From Kitasatospora sp. MAA4 (lineage in GTDB: Bacteria > Actinomycetota > Actinomycetes > Streptomycetales > Streptomycetaceae): DNA of 64,000 nt. The first letter of the stretch is position 1; each line of letters begins with the position of its first letter. The position numbers were made by a program, and so were the translations under genes. Below are positions 8,230 through 16,712 of this stretch, piece after piece. The notes beneath the pieces are model-generated. The model saw only the letters and a list, made by a program, of their open reading frames with translations, was not told the origin of the DNA and made no database searches. The DNA lies in contig NZ_JARZAI010000006.1 of the NCBI RefSeq assembly GCF_029893355.1, forward strand, positions 248,001 through 312,000, read 5' to 3'.

Positions 8230-9645
8230 TCAGTGCACCACCAGGAGTGGCACGTCCGCGCTGCCGACGACGGGGTTGGCGGCCCCTCCGGTGCCTTGGA
8301 CGACCGCCTGGCCGACCAGGTCGAGCGTCCCGGTCCCGTCGATCGGGTCGAGCGTCATCCGGTAGTTGACCGTCCGGTGCGCCCCCGGTGCCAGCGGGAA
8401 GGCGGCGGCCGCGCCCGCCGTGAGGTAGTCGGTGCCGCCGGTCACGCTCAGCGAGGGCAGCGCGGTCCAGGCGGAGCCGTCCTGGCGCTGCATCGTTCCC
8501 GCCGCCGTCTCCGTCGGGTCGTTCGGCACGCCGTCGTAGTGGCCGGTGAAGGCGAGCGGCTGGACCGACGCGAAGGCGGTGCTGCTGGTGTTGGTGTAGG
8601 TCACGGAGAACGGGATGGTGGAGCCGTCGCTGTGGACGGTCTGCCCGGCGGTGAGGCCCTTGATGGAGATGCCGACCGCCTCCGCCGGGGTCCCGGCCAG
8701 CGGGTCGGGGTGGCCCGACACGTCCAGACTGGCGAGGATGCTCTGCAGGCCGCTCTCGTAGTCCGCGCGCAGACCCCGGGCCGAGACGAAGACCTGCTGC
8801 TTGGCGAAGTCCCAGCGCCGCGCGGTGAACGTGCTGCCGCTGCTGCACTTGAGCTGCCAGGTGGCCTCGTTGATCGGCTGACCGGCCAGCGTCGCCACCT
8901 TGAACCGGTACTGCTGGAGGGTCAGCGGACTGCTCTCGTCCGGCGAGCTGCCCCAGGTGTAGCAGTACGGCTGGTGGCCCCAGCCGCTGCGGAACATGGT
9001 GTCCACGGTATCGGGCCAGGACGCGTTGGCCACCTCCTCCGGGGTGCTGTGCTGCGAGATCAGCACGCCGTACGGCTCGCAGGCGTCGCTGCCCCGCAGC
9101 GGGGGCGCGGCCAGGGCTGCGACCCCGTCCGGGGGGATCACGCAGACCTGCAGTCCGTCATCCTTCGTGACCCACCCGTTCGGGACGGTGAAGCTGATGC
9201 CCTTGAAGCTGTAGGGCGTGCCCGGTGAGGCGTCGGCGGACGGCGGTGCGGACGAGGAGGACCCCGAGGCGGGGACGATCGGCGACGCGCCCGGCGAGGA
9301 CGGCGCCTGGCTGGGCGTTGGGGTCGGGGTCGCGGTCGGCTCGGGGCGCGCGGTCAGGTCGGCCGCCGGCGGCGGGGTCCGGTGCCAGTCGGCGATCGGG
9401 CTGCCCTGGAAGCCCAGGTAGCCGATCGAGACCGCGGCGGCCAGGCCCAGCAGCGGAAGCGCCACCGTGTACAGCGGGCGGGTGCGCCGGATCCGGCCGG
9501 CCGGCGGCGCCTCGGGCCGCAGATCGTGTGCCGAGACCTGGCCCGCGCGCGCGGCCATCGCCTCCCGCAGCAGCTGCTCCAACGGCGTATCCCCCGAATG
9601 GTCATCGCCTGCACTGGGAACGAAACGGCTCTTGTGGTCGGTCAT
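8230..9645 (-). CDS. Single-pass membrane protein coupled to an ECF sigma factor
   Basis: 471 residues from ATG 9645, which overlaps the sigma-factor stop as ATGA, so translation is coupled. A cytoplasmic N terminus of about 55 residues contains a short helix (EQLLREAMAARA). It is followed by one membrane segment (about 58-80), a Pro/Ser/Thr-rich linker (about 90-140) and a large extracytoplasmic part with paired cysteines. No zinc anti-sigma motif (HxxxCxxC) is visible. Position, topology and coupling suggest a regulator or sensor for the sigma factor, but the sequence itself matches no anti-sigma family I know. The C-terminal part has beta-rich, Ig-like strands. A duplicated domain was not seen. 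Confidence 0.75.
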   Translation of the reverse strand: MTDHKSRFVPSAGDDHSGDTPLEQLLREAMAARAGQVSAHDLRPEAPPAGRIRRTRPLYTVALPLLGLAAAVSIGYLGFQGSPIADWHRTPPPAADLTARPEPTATPTPTPSQAPSSPGASPIVPASGSSSSAPPSADASPGTPYSFKGISFTVPNGWVTKDDGLQVCVIPPDGVAALAAPPLRGSDACEPYGVLISQHSTPEEVANASWPDTVDTMFRSGWGHQPYCYTWGSSPDESSPLTLQQYRFKVATLAGQPINEATWQLKCSSGSTFTARRWDFAKQQVFVSARGLRADYESGLQSILASLDVSGHPDPLAGTPAEAVGISIKGLTAGQTVHSDGSTIPFSVTYTNTSSTAFASVQPLAFTGHYDGVPNDPTETAAGTMQRQDGSAWTALPSLSVTGGTDYLTAGAAAAFPLAPGAHRTVNYRMTLDPIDGTGTLDLVGQAVVQGTGGAANPVVGSADVPLLVVH

Positions 9646-10289
9646 CGGGCCTTCTCCAGCTGCTTCTCCAGCGCGTCGAGGGCGCGGCTGGCGGTGGACT
9701 TCACAGCGCCCCGGGAGAGTCCCAGGGTCTCGGCGATCTGTGCCTCCGACAGATCCGACCAGTAGCGCAGCACCAGCACTTCGCGCTGACGATCAGTCAA
9801 CTCCCGCAGTGCGACGACCACCCGGCGGTGCTCGTCGTTGAGGACGGCGTGGTCCTCGGCCGATGGCGCGTCCGCCTCGTGCGGCGGCACGTACTCGCGG
9901 GCCGTCCGGCGGCGGCGCAGCGCCGAGCGCGCGCCGTTCAGCACCGAGGTGCGCAGGTAGCCGAGCGCGTTGTCCAGGCCGTCCAGCCGCTCGCCGTGCT
10001 TCTGGAAGAGCGCGGTGAACGCCTCCTGGACGACGTCCTCCGCGACGTCCTGGCGGTCCACCAGGAGCAGTGCCATCCGCACCAGGCCGAGCCGGTGCGC
10101 GTGGTAGAGCTCGGTGACGGTGGGGCGCTCCTCGTCGGCGGGCCGGCCGCCGCGCAGCAGGCGGAAGCCGGAGCGGCGCTTGGCCGGCTCCGGATCCGCT
10201 TCGGAGGCGGCGTAGTCAACGGCGCCGAAGAGCAGCTTCAGCGCACCGCGCACGGATAGCGGTCGGCGTGGAACCAACGCCATGGACAT
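9642..10289 (-). CDS. SigE-family ECF RNA polymerase sigma factor
   Basis: Region 2 (VQEAFTALFQ and neighbouring residues) and region 4 (LTDRQREVLVLRYW, then AQIAETLGLSRGAVKS as the helix-turn-helix) are clear, giving a group of extracytoplasmic-function sigma factors. I use ATG 10289 (215 residues), the first of two nearby ATGs. GTG 10370 is in frame with a GAGG 10 bases upstream and would add 27 residues; the choice is uncertain. The stop overlaps the start of the coupled membrane protein gene by four bases. A 22-codon ORF ends 12 bases before GTG 10370 and may be a leader. Confidence 0.88.
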   Translation of the reverse strand: MSMALVPRRPLSVRGALKLLFGAVDYAASEADPEPAKRRSGFRLLRGGRPADEERPTVTELYHAHRLGLVRMALLLVDRQDVAEDVVQEAFTALFQKHGERLDGLDNALGYLRTSVLNGARSALRRRRTAREYVPPHEADAPSAEDHAVLNDEHRRVVVALRELTDRQREVLVLRYWSDLSEAQIAETLGLSRGAVKSTASRALDALEKQLEKAR

Positions 10290-10382
10290 GGACTTTCTGC
10301 TTTCCCCCGGGACGCCGGCGGACCGCAGTCCGGCCGCCTGCCGCGCCGCAATGATGATCAAGGTATCCACCGCGTCGGCGCC

Positions 10383-10451
10383 TCATGATCGACGGGTGTC
10401 GGCGACCGCCACCCAGGAGGTGTCCCGCAGGCTGATCTCGAACATGCTCAT
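10383..10451 (-). CDS. Possible 22-residue leader peptide upstream of the sigma factor
   Basis: ATG 10451 is preceded by GGGGGAG at a good distance, and the 22-codon frame ends with TGA at 10383. The peptide begins MSMFEISLRD and contains one tryptophan, with a polar/charged end (ADTRRS). Its stop overlaps the GAGG that would serve GTG 10370 of the sigma gene, the layout expected for translational coupling or a leader peptide. Codon use is mostly G/C-ending. Coding is not proven; it is too short for statistical support. Confidence 0.45.
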   Translation of the reverse strand: MSMFEISLRDTSWVAVADTRRS

Positions 10452-10581
10452 GGCGTGGCTCCCCCGAAGGACGTGGACGTGATCGGTGTGGTGGGAACAA
10501 CCGACTCCCCTTGCTCCCACTCCCACAGACGTCCATCCCCCCGGGAGGTTGCAGGTGGGGTCGGAGGTTTTTTTTCCGGAC

Positions 10582-11055
10582 TCAGCAGACCAGGCCCAGG
10601 TCGGCGGCGGTGGCGGTCTTCGGGTCCACCGGGCGGCGGCCCTCGGTCGGCCAGCCCTCGCGGATCCAGTACTCCAGGCCGCCGATCATCTCCTTGACCT
10701 CGCGGCCGAGTGCGGCGAGCTTCATCGCGCCCTTGGTGGAGCCGTTGCAGGCCGGGCCCCAGCAGTAGACGACCAGCAGGCCGGGCGGCAGCTCGGCGAC
10801 GCGCTCGGGGGTGATGTCGGCCAGCGGGAGGCTGATCGCTCCGGGGAGGTGGGTCTTGCGGTGGGCGCCCTCGATCCGGACGTCGATGACGGTGAAGTCC
10901 TGCGCGGTGCCCGCCGCGTGACTGTCGCGCATGGCGTACCAGACGTCCGCCGGGTCGGCCTGGCAGCCGAGGCGCTCGGCGAAGAAGGCGAAGGCGCGCT
11001 CGGGGGAGGCGGCGGGGATGGCGGTCACGGGCGAGAGAGCGGGAACAGTGGTCAT
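10582..11055 (-). CDS. Rhodanese-like domain protein
   Basis: 157 residues from ATG 11055. A single rhodanese fold is shown by the early VIDVRIEGAHRKTHLPGAI strand-loop and by the active-site loop VVYCWGPACNG, with Cys98 as the probable persulfide-carrying residue and a second cysteine at 103. Such proteins move sulfane sulfur or act in cyanide or sulfide handling; the substrate is unknown. It is divergent from a GlxA-type regulator with a 132-bp gap, a pairing I recall from related genomes, so the regulator probably controls it. A run of eight T on the plus strand (10568-10575) lies just after the stop but reads as A on the coding strand. Confidence 0.9.
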   Translation of the reverse strand: MTTVPALSPVTAIPAASPERAFAFFAERLGCQADPADVWYAMRDSHAAGTAQDFTVIDVRIEGAHRKTHLPGAISLPLADITPERVAELPPGLLVVYCWGPACNGSTKGAMKLAALGREVKEMIGGLEYWIREGWPTEGRRPVDPKTATAADLGLVC

Positions 11056-11187
11056 CTTCGGTCTCCTGACGGGCGGTTGTGGAACTCCCTGGCGATGAAT
11101 TGATCTTCTCGCCCGGAACGCACCCCTCGACAGTGGCGCGAACGACTACACTCGCCAATATCTCGCCAAGCACAGCAGGGGGTCCCG

Positions 11188-12225
11188 ATGGCCGAACAGC
11201 GCAGCCCGCAGCCGGTCTCCGTGTCGATCGGGCGCCGCCCCGAACCGGTCCACACCATCGCGGTGTACGCCTTCGACGGCATGGCGCCGTTCGAACTCGG
11301 CGTGGTGGTCGAGGTGTTCGGCCTGGCCCGGCCCGAGCTGGCCGGCCTGCTGGCCACCCCCTGGTACGGCCTCAAGGTCTGCGCCGACCAGCCCGGCACA
11401 CCGCTCAACGTGGTCGGCGGCTTCTCCCTGACGGCCCACCACGGCCTGGACGAACTCGCCGCCGCCGACACCGTCATCGTGGTCGCCGTCCCCAACACCT
11501 TCAGCGGCGAGGTCTCCCCCGCACTGGTCGCCGCCCTGCGAACCGCCCACGAGCGCGGCGCCCGGATCGTCTCGATCTGCTCCGGCGCCTTCGCGCTCGC
11601 CGCAGCCGGACTGCTGGACGGCAAGGAGGCCACCACCCACTGGCGGTACGCCGACCTGCTCCAGCAGCGCTACCCGAAGGTCCGGGTGAACCCCGAGGTG
11701 CTGTACGTGGACGGCGACGACCTGCTCACCAGCGCGGGCAGCGCGGCCGGCATCGACCTCTGCCTGCACCTGGTCCGGCGCGACCACGGCGCCAAGGTCG
11801 CCAACACGGTCGCCCGGCGCTTCGTCGTCCCGCCGCACCGGGACGGCGGGCAGGCCCAGTTCATCGAGGCGGCGGTCAGGCCCGTCGAGGAGGAGGACGA
11901 CGGCGTCGCCCGCAGCATGCAGTGGGCGCTGGAGCACCTCTCCTCGCCGCTCACCATCTCCCTGCTGGCCCGCGCCGCCCAGATGTCCGACCGGTCCTAC
12001 CTTCGGCACTTCACCGCCCGCAACGGCACCAGCCCGATGCGGTGGGTGATCACCCAGCGCATCGCCGCCAGCCTCCCGCTGCTCGAGTCGCTGGACGGGA
12101 CGGTCGAGGAGATCGCGACGGCCGTCGGCTTCGAGAGCGCGGCGACCTACCGCCACCACTTCGGCCGCACGATGCGCACCTCGCCGACCGCCTACCGCCG
12201 CACCTTCGGCCGCGCCTCGGCCTGA
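11188..12225 (+). CDS. GlxA-family AraC-type regulator with DJ-1/PfpI domain
   Basis: 345 residues from ATG 11188. The N-terminal half (about 22-190) is a DJ-1/PfpI-like domain with VSICSGAFALAAAGLLDG around the nucleophile-elbow cysteine and the following TTHW. The C-terminal hundred residues are an AraC helix-turn-helix pair (ISLLARAAQMSDRSYLRHF; IATAVGFESAATYRHHF). It is divergent from the rhodanese gene, its likely target. Ligand unknown. A second protein of the same family is encoded at 19.9 kb, so the two could be confused in a quick search. Confidence 0.92.
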   Translation: MAEQRSPQPVSVSIGRRPEPVHTIAVYAFDGMAPFELGVVVEVFGLARPELAGLLATPWYGLKVCADQPGTPLNVVGGFSLTAHHGLDELAAADTVIVVAVPNTFSGEVSPALVAALRTAHERGARIVSICSGAFALAAAGLLDGKEATTHWRYADLLQQRYPKVRVNPEVLYVDGDDLLTSAGSAAGIDLCLHLVRRDHGAKVANTVARRFVVPPHRDGGQAQFIEAAVRPVEEEDDGVARSMQWALEHLSSPLTISLLARAAQMSDRSYLRHFTARNGTSPMRWVITQRIAASLPLLESLDGTVEEIATAVGFESAATYRHHFGRTMRTSPTAYRRTFGRASA

Positions 12226-12374
12226 AGCCGCCCTTTTCCGGTCACTCCCGGCACTCTGGCAGACAGGGCGGTGCGAGTCTCCGACCGACGGATCGTCAGG
12301 GGGCGAAGGAGTTGGAGGTACCGCCATCCGGACGGGGATTGCCGGGCATCGGAGCAGGCCGTGAGGATGGTCGT

Positions 12375-13181
12375 ATGATCCTCCAACAGCCCGCCCTCGG
12401 CCGCCGACTGGTCGCCGAGACGGTGGGGACCGGCATCCTCGCGATGGTCGTGATCGGCTCCGGCATCCAGGCGGCCGCGCTCACCCAGGACGGCGCGCTG
12501 CGCTTCCTGGCCAACGTGCTCGCCTCGGTCTGCGCCCTGGGCGTGCTGATCGCGCTGCTCGGTCCGGTCTCCGGCGCCCACCTCAACCCGCTGCTCTCGG
12601 CCGGGGTCTGGTGGACCGGGCGCGGCCGGCCGGGCGGACTGTCGGGGCGCGAGCTGGCCGGCTACGTCCTCGCGCAGGTCACCGGCGCGGTCGCCGGCGC
12701 GGTGCTGGCCAACGGGATGTTCCGGCGGCCGGCAGTCGACCTCTCGCACCACGTACGGACCGGCGGGGCGCTGTGGACGGGCGAGGTGGTGGCCACCGGC
12801 GTACTCCTGCTGCTGGTGTTCGGGCTGACCAGGGGCGGGCGCGACCGGTACGCGCCGGTGGCGGTGGCGGGCTGGATCTCGGCGGCCTGCTGGGGCACGG
12901 CGTCGGGGAGCTTCGCCAACCCCGCGCTCACCGTCGGGCGCGCGTTCAGCGACAGCTACGCGGGGATCGCGCCGGGGTCGGTTCCCGCGTTCGTGCTGGC
13001 GCAGCTGGTGGGCGCGGTGGCGGGGCTCACGCTGGTCAGCGTGCTGTTCGGCGGCGAGCGGCCGGCGGCCGGGGATGCAGTGCCGGTCGAGGAGGTCACG
13101 CCGGAGCTACGGGAGACAGCGGGTCCGGTGCGCGAGCCCGTCGCGGAGCTGATCCGCAAGCCGCGGCTCAGCCGGGCGTAG
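12375..13181 (+). CDS. MIP/aquaporin-family channel
   Basis: ATG 12375 with GAGG 8 bases upstream; 268 residues. Six hydrophobic segments and two re-entrant half-helix signatures are visible: HLNPLLS (NPL in place of the usual NPA) near residue 60 and SFANPALTVGRAF (NPA) near residue 180. Family members pass water, glycerol or small neutral solutes such as arsenite; the NPL variant and the absence of an aromatic/arginine filter that I could place leave the solute open. A hydrophilic 40-residue C-terminal tail follows. The stop lies inside the end of the convergent gene (14-bp overlap). Confidence 0.88.
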   Translation: MILQQPALGRRLVAETVGTGILAMVVIGSGIQAAALTQDGALRFLANVLASVCALGVLIALLGPVSGAHLNPLLSAGVWWTGRGRPGGLSGRELAGYVLAQVTGAVAGAVLANGMFRRPAVDLSHHVRTGGALWTGEVVATGVLLLLVFGLTRGGRDRYAPVAVAGWISAACWGTASGSFANPALTVGRAFSDSYAGIAPGSVPAFVLAQLVGAVAGLTLVSVLFGGERPAAGDAVPVEEVTPELRETAGPVREPVAELIRKPRLSRA

Positions 13182-14439
13182 CGGCCAGCGGCCGATCGTC
13201 CGAGCGCTGGGCGGGCACGGCCGCGCGGCCCCGGCCCCGGCGGCCACCGCCCCCGCGGCCGCCGCGGCCCGAATCGGCGCTCCCCGGCCGTCCGCGCCGC
13301 TGCTGCTTGGTCGGCCAGAGCAGCACGTACGCCGTGGAGATCACCACGAACGCCAGCCGCACCAGCCCGCGCGCGGAGTCGGACGGGATCAGCAGCGTCC
13401 CGCCGTACAGCGAGGCCAGCGCTATCCAGCTCCACCAGGGCACCAGCCGGCGCTGGCCGACCGCGTCCCAGAGCAGGGTGCCGAGCAGGATGGACGCCGT
13501 GTAGTAGGTGTAGACGCTCGGGTCGAGCAGGATCCGGGCGTTCGCGCCGAGCAGCACCACGGCCGGCCAGCGCCCGCGCCGCACGGCGAGCGTGCCGAGC
13601 CCGAGCCCCACCGCGAACTGGGCCGGCCGGTCCCACCACGGGGTGGCCGGGTCGGAGACGCCGAGCCAGCGCAGCGAGGAGGCCGGCTGGTTCGGGATGG
13701 TGAACTTGGCCGCCGCCAGCGAGCCGAGGTTGCCCAGGTAGAAGGGCAGCCAGGCGATCGCCACCAGCCCCGAGAACCAGGCGAAGGTGCGCAGCCAGAC
13801 CGGCCGGGGCAGCGCGAACACCAGCGGCAGGAAGGAGATCGCCCAGGGCTTGGAGTCCACCGCCAGCGCCAGGAAGATGCCGACGCCGGCCGGCTTGTTC
13901 CGCACCAGGGCCTGGACGGCCAGCGTGGTGAAGAAGAGCGCCAGCACGTCGTCCAGGTGTCCGAAGCGGACCGAGACCTCGACCCACATCGGGATGAAGG
14001 CCAGCCCCGCGATCAGGATCCGCTGCTGGAGACGGCGGTGGTTGGTGCCGGTGCCGCGGTAGTACCAGGCCGCCGTACGACCCACCAGCACCAGCATGAC
14101 CAGGCCGAGCGCGGACATCGTCCCCTCGGCCAGCACCTGGCCGACCCGGTCCGAGAAGGGGGCGAAGAGCCGGGCCGCGGCCAGGCTGACCGGGCCGATC
14201 TGGAGCTCCGGGTGGTGGGCGTAGAGCGACAGGCCGCCGCCCTCGCCGCTCGCGAAGAGCAGCTGCTCACCCTGGCGCAGGTAGTGCCAGGAGACGCCGC
14301 CGCTCGGCTCGACGATCAGGAACCAGAGGACGGTCCAGAGCAGCAGCAGGGCGTGGTGTCTGCGGACGGGCAGGCCTGAGATCCGGCCGGTGTCCGCACC
14401 GTAGTCGGTGGTGACCGCTGCCACGCTGTCTTGGCGCAC
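13168..14439 (-). CDS. Multi-pass membrane protein, GT-C-like (DUF2029/GT87-type)
   Basis: GTG 14439 with GAGG upstream; 423 residues with about ten hydrophobic segments. The first loop (HYLRQGEQLLF, HHPELQIGP) and the FGHLDD motif near residue 160 resemble actinobacterial polyprenol-phosphate-dependent glycosyltransferase-like membrane proteins. The acidic pair in GHLDD may be the catalytic or metal site. The C-terminal tail is very basic and glycine/arginine-rich, probably cytoplasmic. The acceptor and sugar are unknown. The 3' end overlaps the aquaporin gene by 14 bp. Two nested hairpins lie between it and the LAXTG gene upstream. Confidence 0.75.
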   Translation of the reverse strand: MRQDSVAAVTTDYGADTGRISGLPVRRHHALLLLWTVLWFLIVEPSGGVSWHYLRQGEQLLFASGEGGGLSLYAHHPELQIGPVSLAAARLFAPFSDRVGQVLAEGTMSALGLVMLVLVGRTAAWYYRGTGTNHRRLQQRILIAGLAFIPMWVEVSVRFGHLDDVLALFFTTLAVQALVRNKPAGVGIFLALAVDSKPWAISFLPLVFALPRPVWLRTFAWFSGLVAIAWLPFYLGNLGSLAAAKFTIPNQPASSLRWLGVSDPATPWWDRPAQFAVGLGLGTLAVRRGRWPAVVLLGANARILLDPSVYTYYTASILLGTLLWDAVGQRRLVPWWSWIALASLYGGTLLIPSDSARGLVRLAFVVISTAYVLLWPTKQQRRGRPGSADSGRGGRGGGGRRGRGRAAVPAQRSDDRPLAATPG

Positions 14440-14526
14440 CTGTCCCTCTTCCCCGCACCGGCTCCCCCCGGCCGGACATCCTATGCGATCTTTTGGAACA
14501 TTTGTCCTTACTCCAGGTCACAATGG

Positions 14527-14580
14527 CGGGCCCCGGAAGCGACCGGGGCCCGTCCGGCGCGCTGCGCGGACGGGCCCCGG
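14527..14580 (-). terminator. Mutually exclusive hairpins (terminator region)
   Basis: Three alternating segments occur: A CGGGCCCCGG (14527-14536), B CCGGGGCCCGTCCG (14543-14556) and C CGGACGGGCCCCGG (14567-14580). B can pair with A (10 bp) or with C (14 bp), not both. It lies after the stop of the LAXTG gene and before the start of the membrane protein gene, so it is probably the terminator of the former; the switch-like geometry may be incidental. Confidence 0.7.
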
Positions 14581-14620
14581 GGGGTGTGGCTCGGGTGGGC
14601 TCAGGCGTGCTCGGGTGGGC

Positions 14621-15778
14621 TCAGGCGTGCGAGCCGGACTTGCGGCGGCGGAGCATCACGAGGATGCCGACGCCGAGCGCCACCGCGGCGGCGCCGCCGA
14701 TCGCGATCGGGGTCGCGTCGTCGCCACCGCCCGTGAACGCCAGGCTCTGCTGGTCGGCGCCGGCCGAGGACTCGGCCGCCTCCACCGCGCTCGGGGGGAT
14801 CGGCACGGTGACCGGCTTCGGCGGCGTCACCGGGAAGGTGACGGGCGCGGTGGAGTCCGAGGGGGACGGCGCGGCCGGGGTGGTGGTCGAGTGGGTCGGG
14901 CTCGGGCTCTTCGACGGGGAGGCCGAGGACGACGGGGAGGCCGAGGCGCTCGCCGACGCGGAGGCGGAGGCGGAAGCGGAAGCGGAAGCGGAAGCGCTGG
15001 CGGAGACGCTGGCCGACGCGGAGGCGGAGGCGCTCGCCGAAGCAGAGGCAGAGGAAGAGGCGGAAGCGCTCGTCGAAGCGGAGGCCGAGGCAGAGGCCGA
15101 CGGCGACGGGCTCTTGCTGCCCGACGGGTGCGGCGGCCGCGGCTTGTCCGCCACGATGCAGAAGTAGTCCGGCTTGCTGTACGCGAACTCGCCCGCCTGG
15201 GTCGGCGCCTTGTCCGCGTCCACCGGCGCCCAGTAGGCGAGGTAGGTCACCTGGGCCGGCCCGGTCGGCGCGTCGCTCGGCAGGGTCAGCCGCACCTTGA
15301 TCGAGACCGACTTGCCGGCCTGGACGAAGACCAGTCCGGCGTCCGCGGGCTGGCCGCCGCCGTCCAGCGGGCCGAGCAGGTGCACGTCGGGCATGTACGT
15401 CGGGATGCTGCTCGGCTGCCAGGTCTTGGAGCTGCCCCGCCGGTAGTCCACGACGTAGGAGTCGGTGACGAGGTCCGCGGCCTTGTTGGTGATCTGCACG
15501 GCCGGGTAGAAGACCATGTCGGCCGTGGTGTGGTTGGTGAGCTCGACCGTGAACTCCGCGGCGTCGCCGGCGGCGACCTTGTCCGGGAGACCCTCGACCT
15601 GCAACTTCGGCTCGGTGGCGGCCGGCTTGGTGGCCGGGGCCGTCGACGGGGAGGCGCTGGCGCTGGCTGCCACCAGGCCCGGCAGTTCCATCGGCGCGGC
15701 GAGCGCCGCGTGCGCCCCCGTCAGCACGGTGGAGGAGGCGAGGGTGGTGACGGCAGCGAGGGCGATTCTGCGACGCAT
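14621..15778 (-). CDS. Secreted LAXTG surface protein with Ser-Ala stalk
   Basis: I prefer ATG 15778 (385 residues) to GTG 15796, because it puts RRR next to the hydrophobic core of a Sec signal peptide ending around AHA/LAA. A folded part (about 50-215) carries Ig-like beta strands. Next comes a stalk of about 75 residues made almost entirely of Ser-Ala dipeptides, then a Pro/Thr-rich stretch, LAFTG at 346-350, a membrane helix and a basic tail (RRRK). This is the layout for class E sortase substrates (LAXTG) in streptomycetes, so it should be linked to the cell wall. Ligand unknown. No sortase gene is in the window. Confidence 0.88.
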   Translation of the reverse strand: MRRRIALAAVTTLASSTVLTGAHAALAAPMELPGLVAASASASPSTAPATKPAATEPKLQVEGLPDKVAAGDAAEFTVELTNHTTADMVFYPAVQITNKAADLVTDSYVVDYRRGSSKTWQPSSIPTYMPDVHLLGPLDGGGQPADAGLVFVQAGKSVSIKVRLTLPSDAPTGPAQVTYLAYWAPVDADKAPTQAGEFAYSKPDYFCIVADKPRPPHPSGSKSPSPSASASASASTSASASSSASASASASASASASVSASASASASASASASASASASASPSSSASPSKSPSPTHSTTTPAAPSPSDSTAPVTFPVTPPKPVTVPIPPSAVEAAESSAGADQQSLAFTGGGDDATPIAIGGAAAVALGVGILVMLRRRKSGSHA

Positions 15779-16048
15779 GGCTTTTGAGCACCTCACGGAG
15801 ATGTGCTCGCTGGGGCTGGGACCCGGCGGAGCGCGACGGTGGACTGACAGCGGACAGCTGTGCCCAAGCGTCCGGCCCAGCTGAGAGTTTGAGCGACAGT
15901 ACCGGACTGACCGATGACCATAAAAGCCGCTTGCAGACGCTGGCGTAGAGCCTCCGGCTGCTGCGGATCGTCGGTGTACGACTCGGCTGCCGAGCCGCCG
16001 CCTCGACGGCCGCCCGCCGTGAACAGATCCGTCCAGGAACGACCTGTT

Positions 16049-16615
16049 TCAGCCGTCCGACGGGTTCGCGTCCGGCACCGGACGATCCGCGTACTGGTAC
16101 AGCCGCCGGCGGAAGAAGGGTTCGAGGCGCAGGCCGTGGTCGATCAGGCCCAGCCGGGCGGCGACCGCGCGGGAGCCCTCGTTGTGCGCGTGGATCCAGG
16201 CGACCACCGGGACGTCCGGGCTGTGCCGGTGACCGGCGTCGATCGCCGCGGCGGACATCTCGGTGGCGTAGCCGCGGCCCCAACGGGCGTGCGCCAAGCG
16301 GTAGAAAAGGTTCCAGTCGCCGCGCGAGGCGATCAGCTGAACGCCGCCGACACCGATCACCTCGTCCTCGCCGCGCAGCCGGACCGTCCAGTAGCTCAGG
16401 CCCTCGCCCTCCCAGCGCGCGACGGCCCGCTCGATCCACTCCCGGGTGGTCGCCGGGGTGGCGTGCCGGCCCTCCGGCTGGTGGCGCCACCCGGCGGGGT
16501 CGGCGTTGATCGCGTACAGCGCGTCGAGATCGTCCAGGCACACCGCGCGCAGGTCGAGGCGCTCGGTCAGCACCTGCCGGAAGTCGGCCCGGTCGGCAGT
16601 CGGCAGATCGCTCAT
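16049..16615 (-). CDS. GNAT-family N-acetyltransferase (RimJ/RimL-like)
   Basis: 188 residues from ATG 16615. The order of elements fits the RimJ/RimL group of GNAT enzymes: TERLDLRAV at the N terminus, VIGVGGVQLI as beta-4, and ARWGRGYATEMSAAAIDAG as the acetyl-CoA pyrophosphate loop (R/Q-x-x-G-x-G/A pattern), then AWIHAHNEGSRAVAARLGL. The acceptor is unknown; family members act on protein N termini, amino acids or antibiotics. The 252-bp gap to the LAXTG gene contains no feature I recognise. Confidence 0.88.
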   Translation of the reverse strand: MSDLPTADRADFRQVLTERLDLRAVCLDDLDALYAINADPAGWRHQPEGRHATPATTREWIERAVARWEGEGLSYWTVRLRGEDEVIGVGGVQLIASRGDWNLFYRLAHARWGRGYATEMSAAAIDAGHRHSPDVPVVAWIHAHNEGSRAVAARLGLIDHGLRLEPFFRRRLYQYADRPVPDANPSDG

Positions 16616-16712
16616 CCGACGAGCCTACGAGGACCCGGTAGCAGTAGGACGCCCGGCCGGCCGATGGAAGGATGCGAAGGTCGCACCCACTCAACGGAAG
16701 TGAGTCCTCCGC

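Noticed and set aside
10568..10575. Run of eight T as a rho-independent terminator
   Set aside because: It reads as T only on the plus strand, where no gene ends; the adjacent genes are on the minus strand and no proper stem precedes it.
14930..15110. Periodic repeat as a possible CRISPR array
   Set aside because: The periodicity is the Ser-Ala codon repeat of a protein gene; there are no spacers.
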